Made by a program: the position numbers and the translations under genes
Assembly (NCBI GenBank): GCA_030686995.1
Contig: CM060704.1
Location: 110,862,542-110,926,541 of the forward strand
Source of the DNA: Artemisia argyi
Taxonomy: Eukaryota; Streptophyta; Magnoliopsida; Asterales; Asteraceae
Direction of reading: 5' to 3'
DNA: 64,000 nt
Notes under the pieces: generated by a model
Databases searched by the model: none
Seen by the model: the letters and a program-made list of their open reading frames with translations, nothing else
Told to the model about the DNA's origin: nothing
In this document: piece by piece, positions 35,774-46,499 of the stretch
How positions within the stretch are numbered: the first letter of the stretch is position 1
Layout of the letters: every line of letters begins with the position of its first letter

Positions 35774-37300
35774 CTTCTTGATGTCAGAAATCTGGCTGAC
35801 CAGCAACTTGTTCAACTCTTCTTGGGACTTCATGAACTGCTTTAACAATTCATCAGATGAAGGCCCGGTTGGAACAATGGCTTGATTCGGATTAGGAATA
35901 TTTGGAGCTTGATTGTTCGGGTTGGGGCCTTGATTGAAATTCCCTTGGTTTTGATGATGGAAATTCCCCTGATTCTGGTGATTGTTTCCATGAAAGTTCC
36001 CGTGGTTGAAATTACCCTGACCTTGGTTCCAGTTAAAGTTTCCTTGATGTTGGAAACCTTGATTTTGGAAACCTTGGTTTTGATTTTGGAAACCGTGACC
36101 CTGATTGAAGTTGCTTTGGTTTTGATAACCTTGGTTCACTCTATTTTGGTTTTGGCCACGGTTTTGGACATTTTGGTTTTGATTAAAACCGGGAGGTCCA
36201 GGATAATGGTGAGGACGATAGTTCGGGTCCATAGGAGGGCGGTATTGATTTCCTCCTTGATTTTGGGACCCGACAACAGCATTAGCTTCATATGGAGTAC
36301 CATCAGTAGCTGTGCAATTGTAGTACGCATGCGGCCCACCACAAGTCACACAGACTTCCACTTTTTTAACCTCAGCAGGGGGAGGATGTTGTGGAAATGA
36401 GACTTTCTTTGTTTGGGCGAGAACCAAAGCTTTGATCACTTCAGTGAGCTTGTCAAGCTTAGCATCCGTGCTAGATTGACCCACAGAAGATGAAGTAGAA
36501 GGACCCGCATTGATTTGAGAAACAATCGGTTTGCTTCGTGTAGAGCGGACCTTGGACTTGTTTTCTATGATTTGCAAAGCTTCTTTTGTGGTTCTACTCA
36601 AAAAATTTCCTCCCGCGGAGGCATTGAGAGAATCCTGATCAGCTTGGCTCACGCCATTGTAAAAAGTATCGAGTTGCATCAACTCAGAGAAACCATGACA
36701 TGGACACTTGCGAAGTAATTCTTTGAAACGATCCCACGCTTCACCAAAAGATTCATCGTATTTTTGAGTGAACTTGGTGATTTCGTTCTTAAGACTCGTG
36801 GTCTTGGAAGGTGGGAAGAATTCATTCACAAATTTTTTTACAAGATCTTCCCAAGTCTCAATAGATCGTGGAGGTTGTTTTTCAAGCCAAATCCGGGCTT
36901 TTCCCTCCAGGGAGAATGGGAAGAGAAGGAGTTTGTTTGCTTCACACGGGACATTTTTGTACTTGATGGTTGATGTGATTTTATTGAACCATCGAATATG
37001 AGCATGAGGATCGTCCCTCTCAAAACCGTAAAATTGACTTGAGGTTACAAGATTGAGTAACCCGGTTTTGAGCTCAAAATTATCAGCCACGATGGCTGGG
37101 ACAACAATGGCATCTCCGTAACCCTCGATGGGTGCTTGGAGAAGTTCACACATGGGACGGTCTTCCGCCATGGTGACAGTGGGTGTGGCAACAGTACGGA
37201 TCTCAGATCCGACTGTTGGTGCTGAACGTCGACGAGGTCTTCTAGGTTTCCGGACAAGCTCACGTAATGGGCTAGTGGGCCTTGAAGAACGAGTGCGCAT
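35774..37300 (-). pseudogene. Athila Gag, N-terminal part, split by nested element
   Basis: About 508 residues from MRTRSSRPTSPLRELV. It has a basic N-terminus, a retrotransposon Gag core (FYGFERDDPHAHIRWFNKI, LLLFPFSLEGKARIWLEKQP, FFPPSKTTSLKNEITKF), a zinc-knuckle-like CVTCGGPHAYYNC (C-x2-C-x3-H-x4-C, one residue shorter than the usual CCHC box), and a long Asn/Gln/Gly-rich tail with NQNQGF and GNFNQG repeats. The frame runs directly into the nested element's LTR after SQISDIKK. The same frame resumes at 28010 on the far side as [10 protein letters not shown], so Gag and protease were one polyprotein. The stop at 35771-35773 belongs to the inserted LTR. Confidence 0.9.
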
Positions 37301-37576
37301 GCACTAGGGATAAAAACTTTTTGGACAATATTTTTGTTATCGTCTCGTTTACCAAAATCGTTTCTCTTTAAGAATCACCTTAAAAGATAACCGATTCAGA
37401 AAACGTTACGATTTGTTTTGTTGTTTTTAATTTTTTTTTTGTGTTTTAACACTTTAGGAAAAGTGTTAATGACTTTTTTTTGTTTTGATTATGAAAATAT
37501 ACACAAGTGGTGGTATTTGTACAGTGAGTGAGGTGAGATAATACTAATCTCAAATAACGCTATAGAAACGCGCACA

Positions 37577-37596
37577 CTTCCCCGGCAGCGGCGCCA
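37577..37596 (-). other. Primer-binding site of the minus-strand Athila
   Basis: TGGCGCCGCTGCCGGGG begins five bases inside the 5' LTR end on the minus strand. This is the usual Athila/Tat-type PBS, commonly assigned to tRNA-Asp (from memory). Confidence 0.85.
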
Positions 37597-37601
37597 AAAA
37601 T

Positions 37602-40600
37602 TGATTGACGCTAAACCACCAACTTAAATTGACCAAGGAATGGTCAACAAAGTCAAATAGCCTAGTTCAATGCTCTGGGTAATATAAGGTATCACCAGGT
37701 CGTTAAGTCCCGTTGAAGTGTGAATTGTAACTTTAGCGTATTAGTGATCGGGTAATTATTCACAGAAAAGGGTTGTAATATGAATTATTTGGAAATTATT
37801 AACAAATATAGCTTAGGAAAGCTACGTGATTGATTACGGGAATTGAGATTACAATGATTTGAGCTAAAACCTAAAAACGTACGTTTTGATTAAAAACGCA
37901 CACAGACGAACAAATTGAAAAGTACAACTGATTGGACTGGAAAGGTTACAAGTGTAAAATTATTATTTTTACAATCCTATTAATTAAAGAAAATTTTAAG
38001 AAAATTAAAAACTATTTTTACACTATTTAATTATTTATTATTAATTAATTACTAATTATCTATTAATTACTTAATTAAACTAATTAGAATTATTAAAAAA
38101 ACTAAAAAGACTTAGAAAATTAAGAAAATTTTTATAAATCTAATTAACCATCATGGGAATCCTAAAAAATTATAAAAAGTTTATTTTATGTATTTTTACA
38201 CTAATTAACTAATTATTAATCTAATTACTTATTAATTTCTAATTAAACTAATTATATTATAAAAAATAGAAAATGAGTAATATAAATTCTAGAAAAATTT
38301 GTAAAAATGTTTTAACTTAAATAAAATCTAGAAAAATTATAAAAACTAGGTTATACTTTATAAAATCTAATTATGCTATTTAATTACTTAATATTAATTA
38401 AAACTAAATTAAACTAAAATTAATTATAAAAACCACTAAAAGACAAAATAAAAATCTGGAAAAATTTCTAAAATTACTTTAACCTAAAATAGAATTTCTA
38501 AAAATATAAAAATGATATATTACTTATAAATAAGCTAAAAAGAAAATTAAAATTGATAAATCCTATTAAATAGAAGCTATCACTAATATTAAAGTTGATT
38601 TTTTTGGTTTTTTCTTTTTCCAAACTGATTAAATACTAAAAACAAAAACTTTTAATAAAAACACTTTTACTATAACCCAAGAAATAAGCACTTAAAGTGC
38701 TTATTGATCCCACAGTTGACTTTTGTTGACTGTGGAAGGTATTTAGCTCAAATGAAGGAAAGTGGGGTCCACAATGACAAATTTTTGTTCCTCTGAGTTT
38801 AATGAACTAGAATAAGCAAGTTTCTGCCAAACAAGAAGCTTCAATAAGCTACAACAATCAAATAAGCAGTTTGCTTATTCCAATCTGAGACAGTTTTTGG
38901 GACAGATTTTAGAAGCCAATCTAGGTGGGGCCCAGTGGTCTAAGGGTCAAACAAAGGGTCATATAGTCAATCCTGGTAGGAGGGGGGTTGAGGGAACCTA
39001 ACTAGAGGGTGTGGGACCCACTGAGTTAACCACAAAACACCACCAAAGGTGGGTGAGTGGTTTGGGTCTGCTAAGACAGGGGACTAAGTTGCCCTGCAGC
39101 TCAGTTCCAAGGGTATTTTAGTCCAGATAAAAAATTCACAAAAATGCAAACTTTGTAGAAATCTCAAGTTCAACTGGTAAAGTATACACACAAGAAATTT
39201 CAGACCTCAACTCACAACACAAAATTCAGAAGAAATCATGCTATTTTGATGAAAATCTGAAATGGCAAATTTGACTTTTGTACAAAAACTTGCACAGTTG
39301 ACTTTCTTGAACTTTGTTTGCTCTAAACTAATCTAATATGTAATAATGAGCTGTTATGAGACCAAATTAAGGTTGATGCATCAATTTTAAACCAAATGGG
39401 TGAAAATGAGGTACCAACAGATCCACAGTGGACTGTTATGGATTTCACAATGAGATTTTGACTTTTGTGTGTTCTAGTACCAAATTACTTGTTTCCCTGA
39501 GCCTTATTCTACCCAAACAATGAACTGAGATACAAAATGGCACAAATGAACAAGTAGAACAGTGTGAATAACCTACAACCAAACACTCCTCTAAAAGCAG
39601 TTTAAGATGAAAACTTGATTCAGACAAACAATAAACACAACCAATTGCTTACAACTAATCTAGTTACTATTATTTAACTAAAGTAAACACAAATTAACTG
39701 CTGGAACTACTTATACTAAAAAAGATGAAGTTTTTTTGAGCTTACAAAGCTATCCAAGCTTGGCAGAACAAGAACCACAAGATCCACACCAATCCTAATG
39801 ACCTCCCATGAGATCCCCAACCCACTGCCATCCAAAAAATCACCAAGATTCCAAGCTGCTTCACCCTTTTTCCACTTTTTAATTTATTTTTATTTTTCTT
39901 ACATTTTTGATACTATTTTCTTAATCTGAGTCACTGGATGTTGTAGAAGCTTATAAGGTTTCTAAAAACTTTTTATGTGAGCTATTAAGAGTTTTTAAAC
40001 TGCTTTTTGATACTACAAAGCTTAATAATGAGATTCAAATATTTGGTAGAACTTTGAATTTTGAGAAACAAGCAAAGAACTTAAACTGAACTTTTCATTA
40101 ATTTAAAAACAGATTACAAGTGCTAAATAAACTATTACAATATTAAAAACTAAAATTACACACCAAAAAGCTTCTATGAGCTTAACTATATATATCGAGC
40201 TAAAAAACTAAGACCAAGCCTTCCACATGGGTTCCTGGTCCACAATGAGAGTTCCTATGGCTTTCTTGATGACCTTTGACCAAATCCCAAGCGTCCAATT
40301 GCATTATAATCATTCCTAGCCTTTGATTAGGTTTTCCCGCCAAAAACAATTCGGGGTAAAATTAGTGGTTCTGGTAGAGCATTAAATGGAGTGGTGGTGG
40401 GGGTTGGTTAGTTTGGTGAGGAGCATTTATTGTGGGGGGCTATGGGTGAAAAGGTTAGGAGGAGGGGGGGACATGGAGCCTGGTTTTGCGCAGCATGGTT
40501 GGGGAAGAAAGAGGTCAAAGGTCTTTTGACCTTGTTTGACCATTTGACCCAGGGTTTTATTAATATGGGGTTGGGCTGGACTGGGCTTAGGGGTTTCATG

Positions 40601-41181
40601 GACCAGGGGTGGGAAATGGATTGGGTTTGGTTTTTGGTTTGTAACAAAATAAAAGGGTCCGGTTGGTAACTATTGGTGCACAAGGACCATTTTTGTAATT
40701 TTGGAAAAGATGAGGGGCTGAAATGGTAATTTCTCCAAAGTAACAATAAGGACCAATGTTGCCAATACCAATAATACAAGGACCAAATTTGCCAATTTTC
40801 CATTTTTCAAAATTTCAAAACTTCCCAGGGACTTATTTTGCCATTTCTGGATTTTCAGGGACTAAACTTGTAATTTTTTTGAAAAACTTGTCACCCAAGT
40901 GTAATATTTAGTGATTTTTGACTTTTAAAACCTTGGGTTGACTTTTCCTTTCAAAATAAATGCATAGGGACTAAAGTTGACAAGTTTTGAAACTTGGGGG
41001 ACTGAAACTGCCAATACTGCAAACTTTGTACGTTTTTTCTTTGTTTTTGCACATTTTGCTTTTAAAACACATAAAACACAATCCCTGGGATAATTTAAGT
41101 ATTTTGATATCTTTTTGATTGTTTTTGTGCGTTTTGGCAGTTTAAATATATCAAAAACGATGAGTGTTTGAGCGCTCATCA
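37602..41181 (-). repeat. 5' LTR of the minus-strand Athila
   Basis: 3,580 bp, followed on the minus strand by the PBS. A TATA-like TATATATAG on the minus strand lies near 40187-40198. It is unusually long for an LTR and AT-rich in its 3' half. Confidence 0.95.
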
Positions 41182-41186
41182 ATAAT

Positions 41187-41490
41187 ACTAATAGAAGACG
41201 CAATTTGTTGAAACTGGAAGTTCGCATGTTTATGGTCTAGATCGCTAGGATGACTAAGAAGACTTCAATTTTATTTGAGTTATGATGTATTGTATTTTAT
41301 TGCTAGTCATCGTTAGTTGTATTTAGATCTGGTAGTTATAAGAATGGCCTGTCATTCTTATATAGTGGTAGTGGTAGTGGTAGTGTCCTTAGGGACTTCG
41401 ATGAGAGACTCACTCTCTTCCATTGTACTTAAACGTTTTTGATTAATGTATTTTACCGGGTGCAGGATTACTCCCCTTTACCCAAAAAAA
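41187..41490 (+). mobile_element. Retroposon-like segment, right part with short A tail
   Basis: Continuation of 17570-19265 after the Athila insertion. It contains a short GTAGTG array (41362-41383) and ends ATTACTCCCCTTTACCC plus seven A, then the right copy of the 12-bp duplication. Confidence 0.45.
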
Positions 41491-41602
41491 TATATATTTA
41501 GTTCATCAGTTAGGTTATTAATCATCAGTTAGGTTATTAATCATTTAGTTCATCATTTTTGGCCCTAATAACCTAACTGATGAACCTAATAACCTAACTG
41601 AT
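41491..41602. repeat. Imperfect hairpin at the centre of the foldback element
   Basis: Two units of GTTCATCAGTTAGGTTATTA-like sequence on the left (41501-41540) are followed by their reverse complements on the right (about 41567-41609) around a short TTTTTGGCCC spacer. It forms the loop region between the long arms. Confidence 0.8.
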
Positions 41603-42186
41603 GAACTAAATGTATATTTTAAAAATATAATAATTAAAAAACATCACTTTTTGAATGTTACATTAATAAAATTATTAATAATGCGTTGTGGGACAAAAAT
41701 AAGTGCATTTAACTCGATTTCAAGACAAAAAATCTAAGCTAAACATTTCATCAAACACGTTGTGTGCAACAAATATGACTAAAACGTCATCTTTAACGTG
41801 CGATATCTCACTCATATCATATCGGATTTCAGTGATTGAAATTTCTGGGTAAAGAGTGAATCAAAATCTACAACTTTCGTGTTTTAAGTATATTATGATT
41901 CGGCAATTTTTAAGGTAAAAAATAGAGTCAAAAATAGCAAAAACATCAAGAAAATCATGACCCAATGAATATGTCAAAAAAAATGTTTCGAAAAAATTAA
42001 AAAGATTTATACAAAATTAAAGAGAATCAAATTTTAAAAATTATGGTGAAATCGGTTTTTTCTAAAAGTTTGTCGTTTAAGAGATATATGCGTTTGAAAA
42101 TTGAGGTGGAAAAGAAAAAACGGGTCAAAAGACCAAATTACCCCTGGGTGGATTTTATGTATAATTTAGAGTGAGGGACACGTGTC
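41603..42186. repeat. Right arm of the long foldback element
   Basis: Inverted copy of 16976-17569. Its outer end GGACACGTGTC lies 41 bp from exon B, while the left arm ends 58 bp from exon C. The whole foldback therefore fills an intron that was about 100 nt long originally. Confidence 0.75.
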
Positions 42187-42226
42187 ACACTATGAATGGC
42201 TTTGTACACTTTGTAATTTTTCTCAC

Positions 42227-42445
42227 TTTGCAAGGAATCCGTATTCTTTGTTATCATAGTCATGTGCTGAAATTGACCATTTTGTTCATCCACGATGTCA
42301 TTATTATCGGTGTGCATACAACGGTCTTCAGCATTACTATTTGACGAATACTTTGTAAACGCCAACAGCGTATCCTGGAAAGTTTGCGCCTGTAAGTCAT
42401 GCTCATAATTCTGAAATTCAAAGATTGGATTTCCATTTGTAGACC
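42227..42445 (-). pseudogene. Exon B of the split minus-strand gene
   Basis: Acceptor GATGCAG|GG at 42446/42445 and donor CAAA|GTGAGA at 42227/42226. It completes the Gly codon begun in exon A and reads STNGNPIFEFQNYEHD on to ITKNTDSLQ, 219 nt, ending in phase 1. It is rich in Asn, Asp and Gln. Confidence 0.55.
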
Positions 42446-42524
42446 CTGCATCATAGGCTAACCATTTAGATAAAAGGGTAATGACATAATATAAAATTAA
42501 AAGTATGACAACGAATAGTTTTAC

Positions 42525-42764
42525 CTCTACCATTAATTGTTGTATCTTGATCATTATGCAAAACTGAATATGGTGAGTCATCCTCCGCAATTCTGCTGGC
42601 ACTTGTACCCTCGTCTAACATATGATGCAATTTTCATTTTACACCATATTTATTTGACACAAACTGATTTTGTGCAATCACTTCTTGTTGGCCATACGGC
42701 ATAAGGTCAATTATTGCATGATCTGTCTCACAAAGTTTGAATGACTGCCCTACTGATACATCTT
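42525..42764 (-). pseudogene. Exon A of the split minus-strand gene (5' end cut by Tekay)
   Basis: The frame reads VGQSFKLCETDHAIIDLMPY and onward to NQFVSNKYGVK, then an in-frame TGA (42634-42636), then KLHHMLDEGTSASRIAEDD to NGR. The donor AG|GTAAAA follows at 42525/42524. The open frame on both sides of the TGA argues for a nonsense mutation, as a 30-40-nt intron would be too short. The right edge abuts the Tekay LTR. Confidence 0.5.
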
Positions 42765-43118
42765 TGTAACACCCCCAAAATTTGGTACAGCGGAAGACTC
42801 AAAACGTGACAACCTTCCAAAAACAAGAAAGTGGTGATGATTTTGGTGATGATACGAGATGAAATAAGGGGTTAAAGGGCGCGTGTAGTAGTGGATCTAA
42901 GAGAATAGATGATGGGGATTTGATTGGTGGTGGCGGTGTAGTGTGGTGACCGGCAGTGCGGCTGTGGTGGTGGCCGGAATATGGGGCGGCTAGGGTTAAA
43001 GATGAGGGGGGGAGAGAGATGTGAGGAAGATGATGGGTGGGTTGTGTTTGTGTGTGTGTATAACCGGTCCATAAGGACCAATTTTATTACTCTTTTATTT
43101 TTATTTTTTTTGTAAAGC

Positions 43119-43189
<71 letters not shown>

Positions 43190-43591
43190 TATTATTTTTA
43201 GTATGGGGTAAAGTGGCTAGTTATAAAACGCAAGGCCAAACCCGTAACTTTTCAAAAATATCTCGAAATACTCAAACGAGCTCGTTACCCAATAATTTAA
43301 ACTCCATAATACGTTCGTTAAATATATAAACCAAACCAAGTCATTCAAAATATTTAAAGTTTTGTTAGGTTATCCTAGTGCCGGAGTCAACGTAGTGCCA
43401 AATAAAATCTCAAAATAAATTCTCATCACATCGATAATCCAAATTTGATTCCATAAAAAAATTAAATACAATCAACCACAATATAGGTTTTACAAGTTCG
43501 TTACGAATAAAATTTCAAACACAAAATTTATAAACGAACTTTTACGTAATGCGGGTTTTCAAAATGGCTCCCTAATTTGCCAGTTGTCACA
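42765..43591 (-). repeat. 3' LTR of the Tekay element
   Basis: 827 bp, plus-strand ends TGTAACACCC...TTGTCACA. It holds a (TAA)n microsatellite at 43119-43186. It abuts exon A of the minus-strand gene at 42764. Confidence 0.92.
43119..43186. repeat. (AAT)n microsatellite
   Basis: About 22 AAT units within the Tekay LTR. A Leu-run ORF on the minus strand here is an artefact. Confidence 0.95.
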
Positions 43592-43602
43592 TCCTCCCAG
43601 CC
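43592..43602 (-). other. Polypurine tract of the Tekay element
   Basis: GGCTGGGAGGA on the minus strand directly precedes the LTR start TGTGACAACTGG. Confidence 0.8.
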
Positions 43603-43643
43603 TCAGAAGAAACCCGTCCCGGGTTTCTCTCAGAACAATCCAT

Positions 43644-46466
43644 CTACGAAGTGAAAAGCTTCGGATATCTCTTTCGGAACTCGTCCTCACGTTCCCACGT
43701 AAAGTCCGGTCCATGTCGGGAATTCCAACGAATCTTGATGAGTGGAATGCGACTTCGCTTGAGTCGCTTAATCTCTCGTTCCAAAATCTCAATCGGCTAT
43801 TCCACAAAGTTCAATTTCTCATCAACTCGAATATCCTTCATCGGTATAACCGGCGTCTCATCAGAAAGACACTTCTTCAAATTACTAACATGAAACACAT
43901 CGTAAACTTTACTCAATTCCTGTGGTAATTCCAACCGATAAGCTACGGGCCCAATTCTTTCCAAAATAAGAAATGGTCCAATGTAGCGGGGGTTGAGTTT
44001 CCCACGTTTCCCGAAACGTATCACACCTTTCCAAGGTGAGACTTTCAGCATCACTTTGTCTCCAACCTGGAACTCTAGGGGTTTACGTCTCAGATCGGCG
44101 TAACTTTTCTGCCTATCTCTAGCTGCTTGTAATCGATCACGAATTTGAGTCACTTTCTCAGTAGTCTCCAATATAAGCTCGGGGCCTGTGAGTTGGCTAT
44201 CTCCAACTTCAGCCCAACCAATAGGCGAACGGCATTTTCGACCATATAAAGCTTCGAATGGTGCAGCTTTAAGACTTGTGTGGTAGCTATTGTTATAGGA
44301 GAATTCCGCAAGGGGTAGATACTTCTCCCAGCCTTTACCAAAGTCTATTATACATACATGAAGCATATCCTCCAAAGTCTGAATAGTCCTCTCACTTTGA
44401 CTGTCGGTTTGGGGATGATATGCAGTACTCATATCAAGTCTCATCCCCAAAGCGGTTTGAAGTGATCACCACAAAGCTGATGTGAAGCGGTTGTCGCGAT
44501 CAGAAATAATCGATATCGGAACTCCATGACGAGAAATAATTTCTTTCACATACAACCTTACAAGTTTGTCGACACTATCATCTTCACTAATTGCCAGGAA
44601 GTGAGAAGACTTAGTCAATCGATCCACAATTACCCAGATAGCGTCACAACTGCTAGCTGTCTTCGGTAATTTGGTAATAAAGTCCATCGTAATCCGCTCC
44701 CATTTCCAAACCGGAAGTTCTGGCTGCGTCAATAATCCTGACGGTCTTTGATGTTCGGCCTTAACCTTCGAACATGTCAAGCACTTGCTAACGTATAATG
44801 ATATATCTGTCTTCATGTTTGGCCACCGATATAACTTCTTAAGATCCTGGTACATCTTGTCAGACCCAGGATGAATAGAGTACCTTGACTTATGCGACTC
44901 ATGCATAATCAACTCTTGAATTCCTCCATACAATGGTACCCAACTTCGGTCTCCAAAACACAATATTCCATCAGAACGCTTAACAAATCCTTTCTCATTT
45001 TCAGCCATCCCGAATGTGTTCTCAGCAGGTCGGTTTTCTGCTTTCAACGCTTCCGTTTGAGCTTCTAATATTTGAGACGGTAACGGCGATACGATAGTCA
45101 TTCCTAATGACCTAACTCGTAACGGTGGTATTCTCTCCTTTCGACTAAGAGCATCAGCAACGACGTTTGCTTTACCAGGATGATAGCGGATTTTGCAATC
45201 ATAATCACTTAGCAGCTCAATCCAACGTCGTTGTCTCATGTTGAGCTCTTTTTGATTCAAGATGTGTTGTAGACTTTTGTGGTCAGTGAACACAACACAC
45301 TTGGTTTCATACAAGTAATGTCTCCATATCCTTAAGGCAAAAACCACAACACCTAACTCCAAATCATAGGTGGTGTAGTTCTTCTCGTGCTTCTTGAGCT
45401 GTCGGGAAGCATAAGCTATCACTTTCTCTCGTTGCATTAACACAGCTCCCAAACCTTTATGAGAAGCGTCACAATAGACGACAAAGTCCTCACTACCTTC
45501 AGGTAACGCTAAGATAGGAGCACTACACAACATCTCCTTAAGTAATTGAAATGTTTCCTCTTCCTTATCACCCCATTCATATTTAACATTCTTTTGAGTC
45601 AATTTGGTCAACGGTTTCGCTATCTTCGAAAATCCCTCAATGAATCTTCGGTAATAACCGGCTAAACCCAAAAATTGACGAACTTCCGTTGGGGTTGTCG
45701 GTGCAGCCCAATCTTTAATAGCTTCAATCTTAGAGGGATCTACATGAACTCCTTGTCTATCAATCACATGACCCAACGGAATCCAGAATTCACATTTGGA
45801 GAACTTGGTATACAGCTTCTCCTTCCTGAGCAATTCTAAGATAAACCTTAGATGCTCCTTATGCTCTTTCTCATTCTTCGAATAGATTAGAATATCGTCG
45901 ATGAACATGATCTCAAACTTGTCTAAGTAAGGCTTACACACCCGATTCATGAGATCCATGAATACCGCCGGTGCGTTAGTCAACCCAAACGGCATCACTT
46001 GGAACTTGTAATGCCTGTAACGGGTTCTGAAAGCCGTTTTCGGAATATCTTCCTCGCGAACTCTAAGTTGATGATACCCCGATCTCAGATCGATCTTCGA
46101 ATACACACTCGATCCTTGAAGCTGATCGAACAAGTCATCGATCCTCGGTAACGGGCATCTATTCTTCACCGTTAACTTGTTCAGCTCTCGGTAATCAATA
46201 CCCATACGAAACGATCCATCCTTCTTTTTCACAAATAAGATTGGGGATGCCCAAGGTGAAGAACTTGGTCGTATGAATCCTTTTTCGGCTAACTCCGCTA
46301 ATTGTTTCGACAACTCCTCCAGTTCAGTAGGTGCAAGTCGATAAGGCGCTCGTGCCACGGGTGCAGCACCAGGTATCATCTCAATCTGAAACTCCACTTG
46401 TCTAGTAGGCGGGATTCCCGGCAAATCATCGGGAAATACATCGGGAAAATCATGAACTATAGACAC
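43644..46466 (-). pseudogene. Tekay Pol: RT, RNase H, integrase and chromodomain, with two stops
   Basis: The frame opens at GTG 46466. [33 protein letters not shown] (FIDD at residues 188-191). RNase [41 protein letters not shown]. The integrase zinc region and DDE core follow: Asp in [10 protein letters not shown], Asp in [13 protein letters not shown], Glu in [14 protein letters not shown]. An in-frame TGA follows RFTSALW (44466-44468) and a TAG follows EKLNFVE (43797-43799). After the TAG the same frame encodes a chromodomain, PIEILEREIKRLKRSRIPLI then KIRWNSRHGPDFTWERED, ending at TAG 43644-43646. No frameshift is needed within this span. Confidence 0.92.
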
Positions 46467-46499
46467 ATCTCCAATGCATCTTTCTTTCTTCTCCTTCCC

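Larger units (their letters stand above)
19266..41181 (-). mobile_element. Athila-type Ty3/gypsy retrotransposon, complete, with nested insertion
   Basis: Both LTRs (19266-22844 and 37602-41181), a 5-bp target duplication ATAAT (19261-19265 and 41182-41186), PBS, gag, protease, RT, RNase H, integrase and PPT are present on the minus strand. Without the 7.77-kb insertion it would be about 14.1 kb. The clade call comes from the Pol signature ([24 protein letters not shown], no chromodomain) and the PBS. Two single-base frameshifts, in protease and integrase, plus the insertion in gag make it non-autonomous. The two LTRs differ by roughly 1% by eye. Confidence 0.95.
16099..42764 (-). pseudogene. 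Unrecognised multi-exon host gene, interrupted by nested transposons
   Basis: Five minus-strand exon-like blocks join in compatible phase: A (42764 to 42525), B (42445-42227), C (16918-16805), D (16450-16298) and E (16201 to about 16100). Each junction has an AG acceptor and GT donor, and every block is open only in the frame the previous exon dictates. Introns A-B (79 nt) and D-E (96 nt) are plant-sized. C-D is 354 nt because of a 273-bp MITE. B-C is about 25.3 kb because of foldback, retroposon and Athila insertions. The product is Asn/Ser/Thr/Gln-rich (e.g. DDSPYSVLHNDQDTTINGR, VWYFQNHATPEVAKKLM) with no domain I recognise. Exon A has an in-frame TGA and its 5' side is cut by a Tekay LTR at 42764/42765. 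Earlier exons would lie right of the window and later ones may lie left. It could instead be a gene fragment captured by a transposon. The splice model is inference without transcript support. Confidence 0.55.

Noticed and set aside
35882..36400. 172-codon plus-strand ORF rich in Ile, Leu and Val
   Set aside because: Antisense shadow of the Asn/Gln-rich Gag tail.
42872..43189. Minus-strand ORF beginning with a Leu run
   Set aside because: It is a translation of the (AAT)n microsatellite in the Tekay LTR.
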